A stretch of DNA of 64,000 bases from contig JBMONF010000024.1 of assembly GCA_049323455.1 (NCBI GenBank), positions 1-64,000 of the forward strand. The letters run 5' to 3'. Under the pieces are notes generated by a model. The model had not been told where the DNA came from and did not search any database. It saw nothing but the letters and a program-made list of their open reading frames with translations. The translations under genes and the position numbers were made by a program. Below, piece after piece: positions 56,816-64,000 of this stretch. The DNA comes from Hypericibacter sp049323455 (lineage in GTDB: Bacteria; Pseudomonadota; Alphaproteobacteria; Dongiales; Dongiaceae). Position 1 is the stretch's first letter, and every line of letters begins with the position of its first letter.

Positions 56816-57973
56816 ATGGATGCGCTCACCGCCCTTCTGGCACGGCTCCTTCTGATCCTGCCTCTGATCCTCGCGGGATGCGTCGCGCCGGAGGACCAGG
56901 AAGCCGCGCGCGTGCTGCGGGATATCGCCGCGGGGCCGTACCCGAGCGAACTCAAGGAAACGACACCCCGGCCCGAGCGGATTACCCAACCGTTCACGGT
57001 CGAGGGGCGCCAAAGCATCGGCGATCTCTATCGCCCTTTGCAGCCGGTGGGGGCGCCGCTCGTGCTGGTTCCGGGCCTGAGCCCCGACGGCAAGGACGAT
57101 GCCCGGCTCGTCGCCTTGGCCGAGACCCTGGCGCGGGCGCGCTTCCTGGTGCTGGTGCCGGACCTCGAGGCCGCGCGGCAGCTCAAGATCAGCCTTGACG
57201 ACGCCCGCACGATCGGCGATGCGGCGATTCATCTCGCCCGGTTGACACGCGCGGACGGGTTCGCCGGCGTCGGCATCGCAGCCATCTCCTACGCCGTCGG
57301 GCCGGCGATGATCGCGGCACTCGACCCGCGGGTCTCGCCGCATGTGAGCTTCGTCCTCGGCCTCGGCGGCTATTACGACAGCGAGCACATGATGACCTTC
57401 CTCACCACCGGCTTCTATCGCGAGCCCGGCGGCGGCATCTGGCGGCGGCACCGGACCAATCCGGCGGGCATGTGGGTCTTCGTGCTGAGCAATCTGGATC
57501 GGATCGAGAATCCGCAAGACCGGAGGAGGCTGCAGACCATGGCGGAGCGGCGGCTCGCCGATGCCGACGCGCCGATCGCAGATCTGGCCGCCGGACTGGG
57601 CCGGGAAGGCCGGGCGGTCTATGCCCTCCTCGCCAACCGCGATCCGGACAAGGTGCCCGGCCTGCTCGCCGCCCTGCCCGCGCCCATTCGCCACGATCTC
57701 GACGCCCTGTCGCTCAACAATTACGACCTGACCCCGCTCTCCGGGCGCGCCATCCTGATCCATGGCGAAGACGATCCCGTCATTCCCTATACCGAGAGCG
57801 AGGAGCTGGCGCGCGCCATCGGCAAGGCCGAGCTCTTCCTCGTGCCCGGTTTCTCCCATGTCGACAGAACGGCGGTGGGGCCCGCCGGACAGCTCGTGCT
57901 CATGCGGGCGATGCGCGCCCTGCTCGATCGCCGCCGTCCGCTCAAGCTCGCCGACGCGACAGCCGCTCGATGA
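56816..57973 (+). CDS. alpha/beta-hydrolase-fold lipoprotein
   Basis: A 385-residue protein whose signal peptide ends in LILAGC (Cys22), a lipobox. The hydrolase core has LVLVPGLSPDGKDDARL, which looks like the oxyanion segment, and GIAAISYAVGPA in the elbow position. That gives A-x-S-x-A instead of G-x-S-x-G. The late ILIHGEDDPVIPYTES and PGFSHVDRT give the Asp and His. So a serine hydrolase with an unusual nucleophile elbow is likely. The gene overlaps recO, on the opposite strand, by 32 bases at its 3' end. Confidence 0.82.
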   Translation: MDALTALLARLLLILPLILAGCVAPEDQEAARVLRDIAAGPYPSELKETTPRPERITQPFTVEGRQSIGDLYRPLQPVGAPLVLVPGLSPDGKDDARLVALAETLARARFLVLVPDLEAARQLKISLDDARTIGDAAIHLARLTRADGFAGVGIAAISYAVGPAMIAALDPRVSPHVSFVLGLGGYYDSEHMMTFLTTGFYREPGGGIWRRHRTNPAGMWVFVLSNLDRIENPQDRRRLQTMAERRLADADAPIADLAAGLGREGRAVYALLANRDPDKVPGLLAALPAPIRHDLDALSLNNYDLTPLSGRAILIHGEDDPVIPYTESEELARAIGKAELFLVPGFSHVDRTAVGPAGQLVLMRAMRALLDRRRPLKLADATAAR

Positions 57974-58679
57974 GGCGCCCGCGCGCCGGCGGCAGCGCGG
58001 CCCTGCCGGGCAGCGCCGCGAAGGCATGGCGCTCCAGAAAGAAGCCGGTGAGCGCCAACGCCTCGCGCAGGGCCGCCCCGTCGGCCGGCGCGGCCGGATC
58101 GCGCAGGAAGGCGGGCAGCGGCAGCAGCCGGTCGCGCCAGGGTTCGGCCGCCTCGGCCGCGACCGCCCGGCCGCTCTTGGGCGAGACGAAGGCAAGCCCC
58201 GCCGTGGCGCCGGTTAGCGCACAGGCCGAGAGATCGAGGCCGTAGCCCAGATCCGTGAGCAGGGCGAGCTCCCAGCGCGCATAGGCGGCCGGCCAATCGG
58301 GCGCGCCGCTCTCGAGGGCCGCGATGAGCGCGGCGAGCCCGTCATAGACGCGCGGGTGCGGCTCGCGCTCGGGCAAGGCTGCTTCGGCCACGGCGAGCGC
58401 GGCCGAGAGTCCGGCCAAGCGGTCGGCGTCGTCGAGCAGGCGCGCGGCCGGGCAGTCGAGCAGCTCGCAGGTGAAATGGCCCAGATGCTCGGGCAGGCGG
58501 CCGCGCCAGGTCGCCAGCAGTCGGTTGCCCGGCTGATAGCGCCCGCCGGCCGAGCGGCTCATGCCGCCTTTGACCAGCCCCGCATGGCGGCCCTGCCCGC
58601 GCGTGAGCAGCGACACCACCGCCCCGCCCTCGCCGTGCGGGCGCGCCGCGAGCAGGATGCCTTCCTCATGCCATTCCAT
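57942..58679 (-). CDS. recO: DNA repair protein RecO
   Basis: Loads RecA together with RecF/RecR on gapped DNA. The 245-residue product starts MEWHEEGILLAARPHGEGGA, with VSLLTRGQGRHAGLVKGG, the OB-fold N-terminus. The helical C-terminal domain (YARWELALLTDLGYGLDLSA, then CALTGA) follows. The zinc-finger pattern of some RecO proteins is reduced here. ATG 58679 is clear. It lies near era and rnc, as in other alphaproteobacteria. Confidence 0.92.
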   Translation of the reverse strand: MEWHEEGILLAARPHGEGGAVVSLLTRGQGRHAGLVKGGMSRSAGGRYQPGNRLLATWRGRLPEHLGHFTCELLDCPAARLLDDADRLAGLSAALAVAEAALPEREPHPRVYDGLAALIAALESGAPDWPAAYARWELALLTDLGYGLDLSACALTGATAGLAFVSPKSGRAVAAEAAEPWRDRLLPLPAFLRDPAAPADGAALREALALTGFFLERHAFAALPGRAALPPARGRLIERLSRRRA

Positions 58680-58713
58680 GGGGGCGAACCCGGGAAATTA
58701 GGAAGTATTCCGT

Positions 58714-58743
58714 GTCATGCCCGGGCTTGACCCGGGCATCCAG
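58714..58743. repeat. REP-like unit, family B copy 2
   Basis: GTCATGCCCGGGCTTGACCC followed by GGGCATCC, a nearly perfect palindrome. It sits 19 bases before the GIY-YIG gene start. Copy 3, in the reverse orientation, lies 23 bases after that gene. Confidence 0.82.
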
Positions 58744-58762
58744 ATGCCGCCGAGTCAAGTCC

Positions 58763-59053
58763 ATGGCCGAGTACTATGTCTACATCCTCGCCAGCCGAAG
58801 AAACGGGACGCTGTATGTCGGCGTCACCAACGATCTCGTGCGGCGCGTTTACGAACATCGCGAAGGTGCAACCGAAGGATTCACAACGCGCTATGACGTC
58901 AAGGCGCTGGTTCATTTCGAACAATTCGACGATCCCAGACTCGCCATTCAACGGGAGAAGAACATCAAGAAGTGGCCGAGGGCATGGAAGATCGACCTGA
59001 TTGAGAAGTCCAATCCCGCCTGGCGTGATCTTTATGACGAAATCGCCTCGTAA
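58763..59053 (+). CDS. GIY-YIG domain nuclease, small stand-alone form
   Basis: A 96-residue protein that is only the GIY-YIG nuclease domain (UPF0213-like). YYVYILASRRNGTLYVGVTN gives the two YVY/YVG strands, and Arg27 and Arg28 (LVRRVYEH) with Glu73 region (QREKNIKKWPR) complete the usual set. Substrate and role are unknown. ATG 58763 is chosen; the frame starts in the repeat upstream. The gene is flanked at once by inverted copies of one palindromic repeat, which suggests a mobile or repeat-linked unit. It is on the strand opposite to recO and era. Confidence 0.88.
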   Translation: MAEYYVYILASRRNGTLYVGVTNDLVRRVYEHREGATEGFTTRYDVKALVHFEQFDDPRLAIQREKNIKKWPRAWKIDLIEKSNPAWRDLYDEIAS

Positions 59054-59076
59054 CCCACTGCCTTTTCCAGCCGCTC

Positions 59077-59105
59077 TGGATGCCCGGGTCAAGCCCGGGC
59101 ATGAC
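59077..59105. repeat. REP-like unit, family B copy 3
   Basis: GGATGCCCGGGTCAAGCCCG followed by GGCATGAC, the reverse complement of the unit at 58714 over nearly its full length. It lies between the GIY-YIG stop and the era stop. Confidence 0.82.
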
Positions 59106-59139
59106 TTAGAATGGGGCTCTGGCTGGAGTGAGGCTTTCT

Positions 59140-60093
59140 TCATACCTCGTAATCGAGGCCGAGATCGGCATAGCGGGCGCGCTCCTCGCTCCAGGCCTCG
59201 CGCACCTTGACCGTCAAGAACAGATGGACGCGGCGCTCGAGCATCTGCTGCAGCTCGGCCTGCGCCGCCTCGCGCACCGCCTTGGCGCGCTGTCCGCCCT
59301 TGCCGATCACGATCGCCTTCTGCCCCTCGCGCTCGACCAGCACGACCTGCTGGATCTTGACGCTGCCGTCCTTGAACTCCTCCCAGCTCTCGGTCTCGAC
59401 CGTCAGCGCATAGGGCACCTCCTGATGCAGCTGGCGGAACAGATGCTCGCGCGTGATCTCGGCCGCGAGGAGACGCTGCGGCATGTCGGTGATCTGGTCC
59501 TCGGGAAACAGCCACGGCCCCTCGGGCAGGCGTTGCGCCAATGTCTCGAGCAGATCGCCGACGCCGTCCCCGGTCTCCGCGGAGATCATGAAGACGTCGG
59601 TGAAGCAGCCGGTGCGGTTGAGCGCGTCGGCCATCGCCAGCAGCCGCTCGCGCTGCCTGACCAGATCGATCTTGTTGAGCGCCAGGATGACCTTGCGGTC
59701 GGCCTGCTCGAGCTTCTCGATGATGCGGGCCGTGTCCTCGTCCGGCTGGCGATGGCTGGCATCGACCAATAGCACCACCAGATCGGCGTCGCCGGCGCCC
59801 CGCCAGGCGGCGGCCACCATGGCACGCTCGAGCCGACGGCGCGGCATGAAGATGCCCGGCGTGTCCACGAACACGAGCTGGGTGTCCCCATGAAGCGCAA
59901 TGCCGAGCACGCGGCTTCGCGTGGTCTGCACCTTGGGCGAGACGATCGATACCTTGGCGCCGACCAAGCGGTTGAGCAGCGTCGACTTTCCCGAATTGGG
60001 CGCGCCGATGAGGGCCACATAGCCGCAGCGCGTGGCACCCTTGGGCGCTGCCGACGTACCGGCCGGTAGCGTATCGTTCGTCGGCGCGCTCAT
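59140..60093 (-). CDS. era: GTPase Era
   Basis: GTPase that helps 30S subunit assembly by binding 16S rRNA. G1 GAPNSGKST, G3 DTPG, G4 NKID and the switch YV/VSPKVQTTRSRVLG are present. The C-terminal KH domain (KAIVIGKGGQRAKAVREAAQ) is intact. The 317-residue length is normal, with a short extra N-terminus before CGYVALIGAP. It follows rnc with a four-base overlap. Confidence 0.96.
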   Translation of the reverse strand: MSAPTNDTLPAGTSAAPKGATRCGYVALIGAPNSGKSTLLNRLVGAKVSIVSPKVQTTRSRVLGIALHGDTQLVFVDTPGIFMPRRRLERAMVAAAWRGAGDADLVVLLVDASHRQPDEDTARIIEKLEQADRKVILALNKIDLVRQRERLLAMADALNRTGCFTDVFMISAETGDGVGDLLETLAQRLPEGPWLFPEDQITDMPQRLLAAEITREHLFRQLHQEVPYALTVETESWEEFKDGSVKIQQVVLVEREGQKAIVIGKGGQRAKAVREAAQAELQQMLERRVHLFLTVKVREAWSEERARYADLGLDYEV

Positions 60094-60812
60094 GGCCGCG
60101 AGCCCCCCGGTGCCAACCGGGCCAGCATGGCTGCTGCGGCCGCCTGCTCAGCGGCCCGCTTGGACTTGCCGGCGCCGCTGGCACTGCCGCGGCCCTCGAC
60201 CCGGACCTCGACCTCGAAGCGCGGCTCGTGCGCCGGTCCCGCCGTGGCCACCAGGGCATAGGCCGGCAGGGGCAGCCCGTGGCCCTGGACCCACTCCTGC
60301 AAGGCAGTCTTGGCGTCCTGCGGCGGGCGCGCCTCCTCCGCCATCAGCGGGCGCCAAGCCGGCTCGACGAAGCGGCGGGCGGCATCGAGCCCGCCATCGA
60401 GATAGAGCGCCGCGATCACGGCCTCGCCGGCGTCGGCCAGGAGGGCCGGATTGTCTCGGCCCCCGGCTTCGGCCTCGCTGACGGCGAGCCGGAGATGGCG
60501 GCCGAGACCGATCTCTCCGGCCACGCGCGCGATGCTCTCGCGCCGGACCAGCTCGGCGAAGCGGCGCGCGAGCGCTCCTTCGGCTTCCTGCGGGAAGGTC
60601 CGGTAGAGCATCTCGGCGACGATCAAGCCCAGCACCCGGTCGCCCAGGAACTCGAGCCGCTCGTACGTCCCGAGCCCGCGCCCGCCTTTGAGACCGGCGA
60701 GGCTCGGATGGGTCAAGGCGGCATCGAGCAGGGACTTGTCGCGGAAGACGTGGCCGAGGCGGGTTTCCAACTCGGCGACGGCGCGCCCGCTATTGCCGGC
60801 TTCGCCCTTCAC
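60090..60812 (-). CDS. rnc: ribonuclease III
   Basis: Double-stranded RNA endonuclease of 240 residues. The signature YERLEFLGDRVLGLIVAEML holds the catalytic Glu/Asp. A later EAVIAALYLDGG completes the metal site. The dsRNA-binding domain is at about 165-235 (DAKTALQEWVQGHGLPLPAY). GTG 60812 overlaps the lepB stop (GTGA), which is better than the upstream ATG of the frame. It sits between lepB and era. Confidence 0.95.
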   Translation of the reverse strand: MKGEAGNSGRAVAELETRLGHVFRDKSLLDAALTHPSLAGLKGGRGLGTYERLEFLGDRVLGLIVAEMLYRTFPQEAEGALARRFAELVRRESIARVAGEIGLGRHLRLAVSEAEAGGRDNPALLADAGEAVIAALYLDGGLDAARRFVEPAWRPLMAEEARPPQDAKTALQEWVQGHGLPLPAYALVATAGPAHEPRFEVEVRVEGRGSASGAGKSKRAAEQAAAAAMLARLAPGGSRP

Positions 60813-61537
60813 CGAACCGCCTGGAAGAGGCGGCCGTAGCGGATGGCACCGAACCACTTCCAGGGCTCGAGCCAGCCGGCGGTGCCGTTGGTCGAGAAGA
60901 ACAGGAACTCGGCGCGGCCGACCAGATTCTCGTCCGGGATGTAGCCCACTTCGCTCAGGACGCGGCTGTCTTGCGAATTGTCGCGGTTGTCGCCCATGGC
61001 GAAATAATGGTCCGGCGGCACCACATAGGGCTCGGTGTTGTCGAGAGGCCCGCTGTCGCTTTCCTCGAGGATCGGATGCTTGACGCCGCCCGGCAGCGTC
61101 TCGATGTATTCGGTCAGTCTCGCCCCGCCTTCGGTGACGTAGTCGCCGATCCGCTCGCGTTGAACCGCCACGCCGTTGATGTGAAGGATGCCGCCGATCA
61201 TCTGGATGGTGTCGCCCGGCAGTCCGACGATGCGCTTGATGTAGTCGGTGTTGTTGTCGGTCGGCTTCTTGAACACCACGACGTCGCCGCGCCGCGGCTC
61301 GCTGCCGAAGATGCGGCCATGGAACAGGTCCGGGCTGAAGGGGAACGAGTAGCGGCTGTAGCCGTAGGAGAATTTCGAGACGAACAGATAGTCGCCGATC
61401 AGGAGGGTCGGCACCATCGAGCCCGAAGGGATGTTGAAGGGCTCGTAGGCGAAGGTGCGGATGACCACGGCGATCAGCACCGCATAGACGACGGTGCGTA
61501 TCGTCTCGCCGAATCCGCCCGAACTCTTGCGCGCCAT
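60809..61537 (-). CDS. lepB: signal peptidase I
   Basis: Inner-membrane serine protease that removes secretory signal peptides. One N-terminal helix (about 13-30) is followed by the catalytic Ser in NIPSGSMVPTLLIGDYLFV and Lys in DYIKRIVGLPGD. GDNRDNSQDSR is the family's box E. ATG 61537 (MARKSSGGFG) gives 242 residues; the longer form is not supported. It overlaps rnc. Confidence 0.95.
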   Translation of the reverse strand: MARKSSGGFGETIRTVVYAVLIAVVIRTFAYEPFNIPSGSMVPTLLIGDYLFVSKFSYGYSRYSFPFSPDLFHGRIFGSEPRRGDVVVFKKPTDNNTDYIKRIVGLPGDTIQMIGGILHINGVAVQRERIGDYVTEGGARLTEYIETLPGGVKHPILEESDSGPLDNTEPYVVPPDHYFAMGDNRDNSQDSRVLSEVGYIPDENLVGRAEFLFFSTNGTAGWLEPWKWFGAIRYGRLFQAVR

Positions 61538-61669
61538 CGCCCCCTGCGCCGACTCAGTTTCGGCCCTGCGGGGGCCGCGCGGATCAAGCCAGCTTGCGCC
61601 GCCCGATGTCAAGCGCGCATCGCGATCGTCCGAGGGGCGCATGGTCTGCAAATCCTTTCCTGATGGACG

Positions 61670-62077
61670 TCAGCGCGGCCCCGCCGGCAGGGCCGAAATG
61701 ATGACGAAGGCCTGGGCCTGCGGGTGGTCGTCGGTGATGGTGAGGTCGATCTGGGCCACCATGCCGGGGGGCGTGATCCGGGCCAGGCGCTCGGCCGCCC
61801 CGCCCGTCAACCGCATGGTCGGCTTGCCGGATGGCAGGTTGACGACGCCCAGATCCCGCCAGAACACGCCGTGGCTGAAGCCCGTTCCCAGCGCCTTGGC
61901 GCAGGCTTCCTTGGCGGCGAAACGCTTGGCATAGCTCGCCGCCCGGTTGGCCCGGCGATCCGACTTGGTCCGCTCGACATCGGTGAAGACGCGGTCGACG
62001 AACCGGTCGCCATAGCGCTCGAGGGTGCGTTCGATGCGCCGGATGTCGATGATGTCCGAGCCGATGCCGAGGATCAT
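61670..62077 (-). CDS. acpS: holo-[acyl-carrier-protein] synthase
   Basis: Adds the 4'-phosphopantetheine arm of CoA to acyl-carrier protein. The 135-residue product starts MILGIGSDIIDIRRIERTLE with the metal-binding Asp, and has the motif RFAAKEACAKALGTGF. ATG 62077 is chosen because it gives the canonical start; the frame extends far upstream through pdxJ in the other frame. It lies between pdxJ and lepB. Confidence 0.95.
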   Translation of the reverse strand: MILGIGSDIIDIRRIERTLERYGDRFVDRVFTDVERTKSDRRANRAASYAKRFAAKEACAKALGTGFSHGVFWRDLGVVNLPSGKPTMRLTGGAAERLARITPPGMVAQIDLTITDDHPQAQAFVIISALPAGPR

Positions 62078-62112
62078 GGCCGGGTGCGGAGCCGGTTGCG
62101 GCGACGGCGCGC

Positions 62113-62868
62113 TCAAGCGCTGCGCTCGCCGCCCGCTTCGGCGCGGGCCTTGTCCATGAGTGCCCGCATGCGACGAATGGCGCTGTCGAGACCGCTGAAG
62201 ATCGCCTCGCCCACCAGGAAATGGCCGATATTGAGCTCGGCCAGCGTCGCAATGGCGGCAACGGGAGCGACCGTGTCGTAGGTGAGGCCGTGGCCGGCGT
62301 GGCATTCGAGGCCGATACGCTCGGCATGGGCCGCGGCCGCGACGATGCGGGCGAGCTCGGCCTCCCGGGCCGCCCCTTCGGCATGGCAATAGGCCCCGGT
62401 GTGCAGCTCGACCACTTGCGCCCCGATGGCGAGCGAGGCGTCGAGCTGGGCCGGATCGGCCTCCACGAACATGGAGACGCGGATACCGGCATCCGCCAAC
62501 GCGTGCACGTAGCGCTCGAGCTGGGCGCGCCCGCGCACCACGTCGAGGCCCCCCTCGGTGGTGCGTTCCTCGCGCTTCTCGGGCACGATACAGGCGGCGT
62601 GCGGGCGATGCTTCAGCGCGATCGCCAGCATCTCGTCGGTCGCCGCCATCTCGAAATTCAGCGGCAAATCGATCTCGTGCACCAGCCGCTCGATATCGTC
62701 GTCCGAGATGTGGCGGCGATCCTCGCGCAAGTGCGCAGTGATGCCATCCGCGCCGGCCTGGGCCGCGAGCCGGGCCGCACGCACGGGATCGGGATGCCGG
62801 CCGCCGCGCGCATTGCGGATGGTGGCGACATGGTCGATGTTCACGCCGAGGCGCAGGTAACGCTTCAT
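62113..62868 (-). CDS. pdxJ: pyridoxine 5'-phosphate synthase
   Basis: Last step of de novo vitamin B6 synthesis: condenses 1-deoxyxylulose 5-phosphate with 3-amino-2-oxopropyl phosphate. The TIM-barrel signature LRLGVNIDHVATIRNARGG, then GITAHLREDRRHI, and the late GLECHAGHGLTYD and ELNIGHFLVGEAIF are present. The 251-residue length is normal. It precedes acpS by 35 bases. Confidence 0.96.
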   Translation of the reverse strand: MKRYLRLGVNIDHVATIRNARGGRHPDPVRAARLAAQAGADGITAHLREDRRHISDDDIERLVHEIDLPLNFEMAATDEMLAIALKHRPHAACIVPEKREERTTEGGLDVVRGRAQLERYVHALADAGIRVSMFVEADPAQLDASLAIGAQVVELHTGAYCHAEGAAREAELARIVAAAAHAERIGLECHAGHGLTYDTVAPVAAIATLAELNIGHFLVGEAIFSGLDSAIRRMRALMDKARAEAGGERSA

Positions 62869-62971
62869 GCGGGGCTCCTTTCCAAGGCGGCGCCAATCAT
62901 AGCGTTTCGCCGGCCCTTCGAAAACGGGCCGGCCCTTCGGGCTGGTCTGCTTGTCGCCGCGACAATCCGGG

Positions 62972-64000
62972 CTATCCTCGCGCGCGCTCGACCGACGAGA
63001 CCGACGGCGTGGCGCGGAGCGCAGCGATGATGTTGGTGAGATGGCGCACGTCCTTGACCTCGACGTCGATCATCATCTCGAAGAAGTCGAGCGAGCGGCG
63101 GGTGATCTTGAGGTTGGAGATGTTGCCCTCGCTCTTGCCGATCACCGAGGACAGGCTGCCGAGGCTGCCCGGCTCGTTGGTGAGCACGACATGGAGCCGC
63201 CCGACATGGGCCTCGGCCGCGTCGGGCCCGTTGTCCCAGCCCACGTCGAGCCAGCGCTCGGGCGTGTCGGCAAAGGCCTCGAGGCTCTCGCAGTCGATGG
63301 TATGGATGGTGACGCCCTTGCCGGTGGTAACGATGCCGACGATGCGGTCGCCCGGCAGCGGGTGGCAGCAGCCGGCGAAATGCACCGCCATGCCGGGGAT
63401 GAGGCCCACGATCGGGATGGCGTGACCGCGCTCCCTGCCCTTCTTGCCGCGGTGGCTGGCGAGCGGCACGACCTTGGCGCTCTTGCGCGGTGCGGCCTTG
63501 GTGCCGGGATAGACCGCGTGCAGCACCTCGCGCGCGCTCTGCAGCCCGGCGCCGACCGCGGCCATGAGGTCGTCGACCGTCTCGCTCTTGAACTTCTTCA
63601 GCACGCCCTCGAGGCCCTTGCTCGAGAGATCGAACCCCTCCTGGCGAAACTCCTTTTCCAGGATGGCGCGGCCGAGCTCGACGTACTGCGCGCGCTGCTG
63701 CGTGCGGATGAAGCGGCGGATCCGGGCGCGCGCCCGGCCGGTGACCACGAAGCGCTCCCAGGTCGGCGACGGCGTCTGGGCGCGCGAGGTCACGATCTCG
63801 ACCTGGTCGCCGTTGTTGAGCGCGCTCGACAGCGGCACGATGCGCCCGTTGACCTTGGCGCCGACGCAGGTGTCGCCGACCTGCGAATGGACCGCATAGG
63901 CGAAGTCGACCGGCGTGGCGCCGCGCGGCAACGCAATCAGGTCGCCCTTGGGCGTGAAGCAGAACACCTGGTCCTGGAACATCTCGAGCTTGGTGTGCTC
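62972..64000 (-). CDS. RelA/SpoT family (p)ppGpp synthetase/hydrolase, C-terminal part
   Basis: The stringent-response enzyme; the gene enters from the right edge, so only its C-terminal half (about 342 residues) is visible. It starts within the TGS domain (FCFTPKGDLIALPRGATPVD), then the helical region, a zinc-finger-like domain (FAGCCHPLPGDRIVGIVTTG) and a C-terminal ACT domain (LHVVLTNEPGSLGSLSSVIG). The catalytic synthetase and hydrolase domains are outside the window, so whether it is bifunctional (Rsh) cannot be seen, though alphaproteobacteria usually have one bifunctional Rsh. It is followed by pdxJ. Confidence 0.93.
   Translation of the reverse strand, partial: EHTKLEMFQDQVFCFTPKGDLIALPRGATPVDFAYAVHSQVGDTCVGAKVNGRIVPLSSALNNGDQVEIVTSRAQTPSPTWERFVVTGRARARIRRFIRTQQRAQYVELGRAILEKEFRQEGFDLSSKGLEGVLKKFKSETVDDLMAAVGAGLQSAREVLHAVYPGTKAAPRKSAKVVPLASHRGKKGRERGHAIPIVGLIPGMAVHFAGCCHPLPGDRIVGIVTTGKGVTIHTIDCESLEAFADTPERWLDVGWDNGPDAAEAHVGRLHVVLTNEPGSLGSLSSVIGKSEGNISNLKITRRSLDFFEMMIDVEVKDVRHLTNIIAALRATPSVSSVERARG

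Noticed and set aside
56651..58195. Long upstream extension of the DadA-like frame
   Set aside because: This part is antisense to the lipoprotein hydrolase, has Arg/Pro/Gly-rich composition and no family match; the FAD-binding start at 56650 is unambiguous.

Overview
The window reads as one contiguous piece of a high-G+C alphaproteobacterial chromosome, most like Rhodospirillales. That placement rests on gene content and order: rplM-rpsI next to argC; DUF177-rpmF-plsX-fabH-ihfA-merR; a CBP3-type cytochrome bc1 chaperone divergent from bamE; glyA-nrdR-ribD-ribE-ribBX-ribH-nusB-thiL; a proton-pumping pyrophosphatase; and rel-pdxJ-acpS-lepB-rnc-era-recO. No genus is assigned. Most genes are ordinary housekeeping genes.

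Layout. Bases 1-1434 differ from the rest: they are visibly poorer in G+C and encode a coiled-coil, two-helix membrane protein of unknown function after the tail of another unknown gene, which suggests the end of an acquired segment. Bases 1.6-4.4 kb (minus) carry a gamma-carbonic anhydrase, argC, rpsI and rplM. Bases 4.7-7.9 kb (plus) carry a hydrolase, an enoyl-CoA hydratase-like protein lacking both usual catalytic glutamates, a CoA-binding protein and a pentapeptide-repeat protein. Bases 8.2-16 kb are mixed: an MFS carrier, a small conserved protein, a zinc acylase, a membrane protein with two E-x-x-E helices paired with a tiny membrane protein, an ornithine-cyclodeaminase-family gene broken by an in-frame TAG, a UPF0104 membrane protein, a ChaC-type cyclotransferase and a lipoprotein M48 protease. 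tRNA-Pro(GGG), a response regulator and a large PAS/GAF histidine kinase follow (16.5-20.1 kb), then the lipid-synthesis/IHF block and bamE to about 26 kb.

Bases 26-38 kb (minus) hold hppA, an MFS carrier, thiL-nusB-ribH, a RibBX protein whose cyclohydrolase half has lost its zinc ligands, ribE, ribD, nrdR, glyA and rpiB. Bases 38-45.5 kb are a branched-chain amino-acid ABC transporter set (livJ, small protein, livF, livG, livM, livH) with a second LivH-type permease fused to a secreted N-terminal domain. A divergent CGNR zinc-finger regulator and glutaryl-CoA dehydrogenase follow. Bases 47.8-52.8 kb hold a glutamine-synthetase-like ligase and two class III aminotransferases that fit polyamine catabolism. 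parC, a DadA-type dehydrogenase, a lipoprotein hydrolase and the recO-to-rel block fill the rest; rel runs off the right edge.

Intergenic regions carry at least four families of short palindromic repeats. Two copies of one family flank a GIY-YIG nuclease gene in inverted orientation, and another copy is a nested, MITE-like structure of about 200 bases. I saw no rRNA, CRISPR array, prophage or insertion-sequence transposase, and no clearly new multi-gene system. The best leads are the left-edge membrane protein, the REP-flanked GIY-YIG gene, the permease fusion, the E-x-x-E membrane pair and the amber-interrupted gene.
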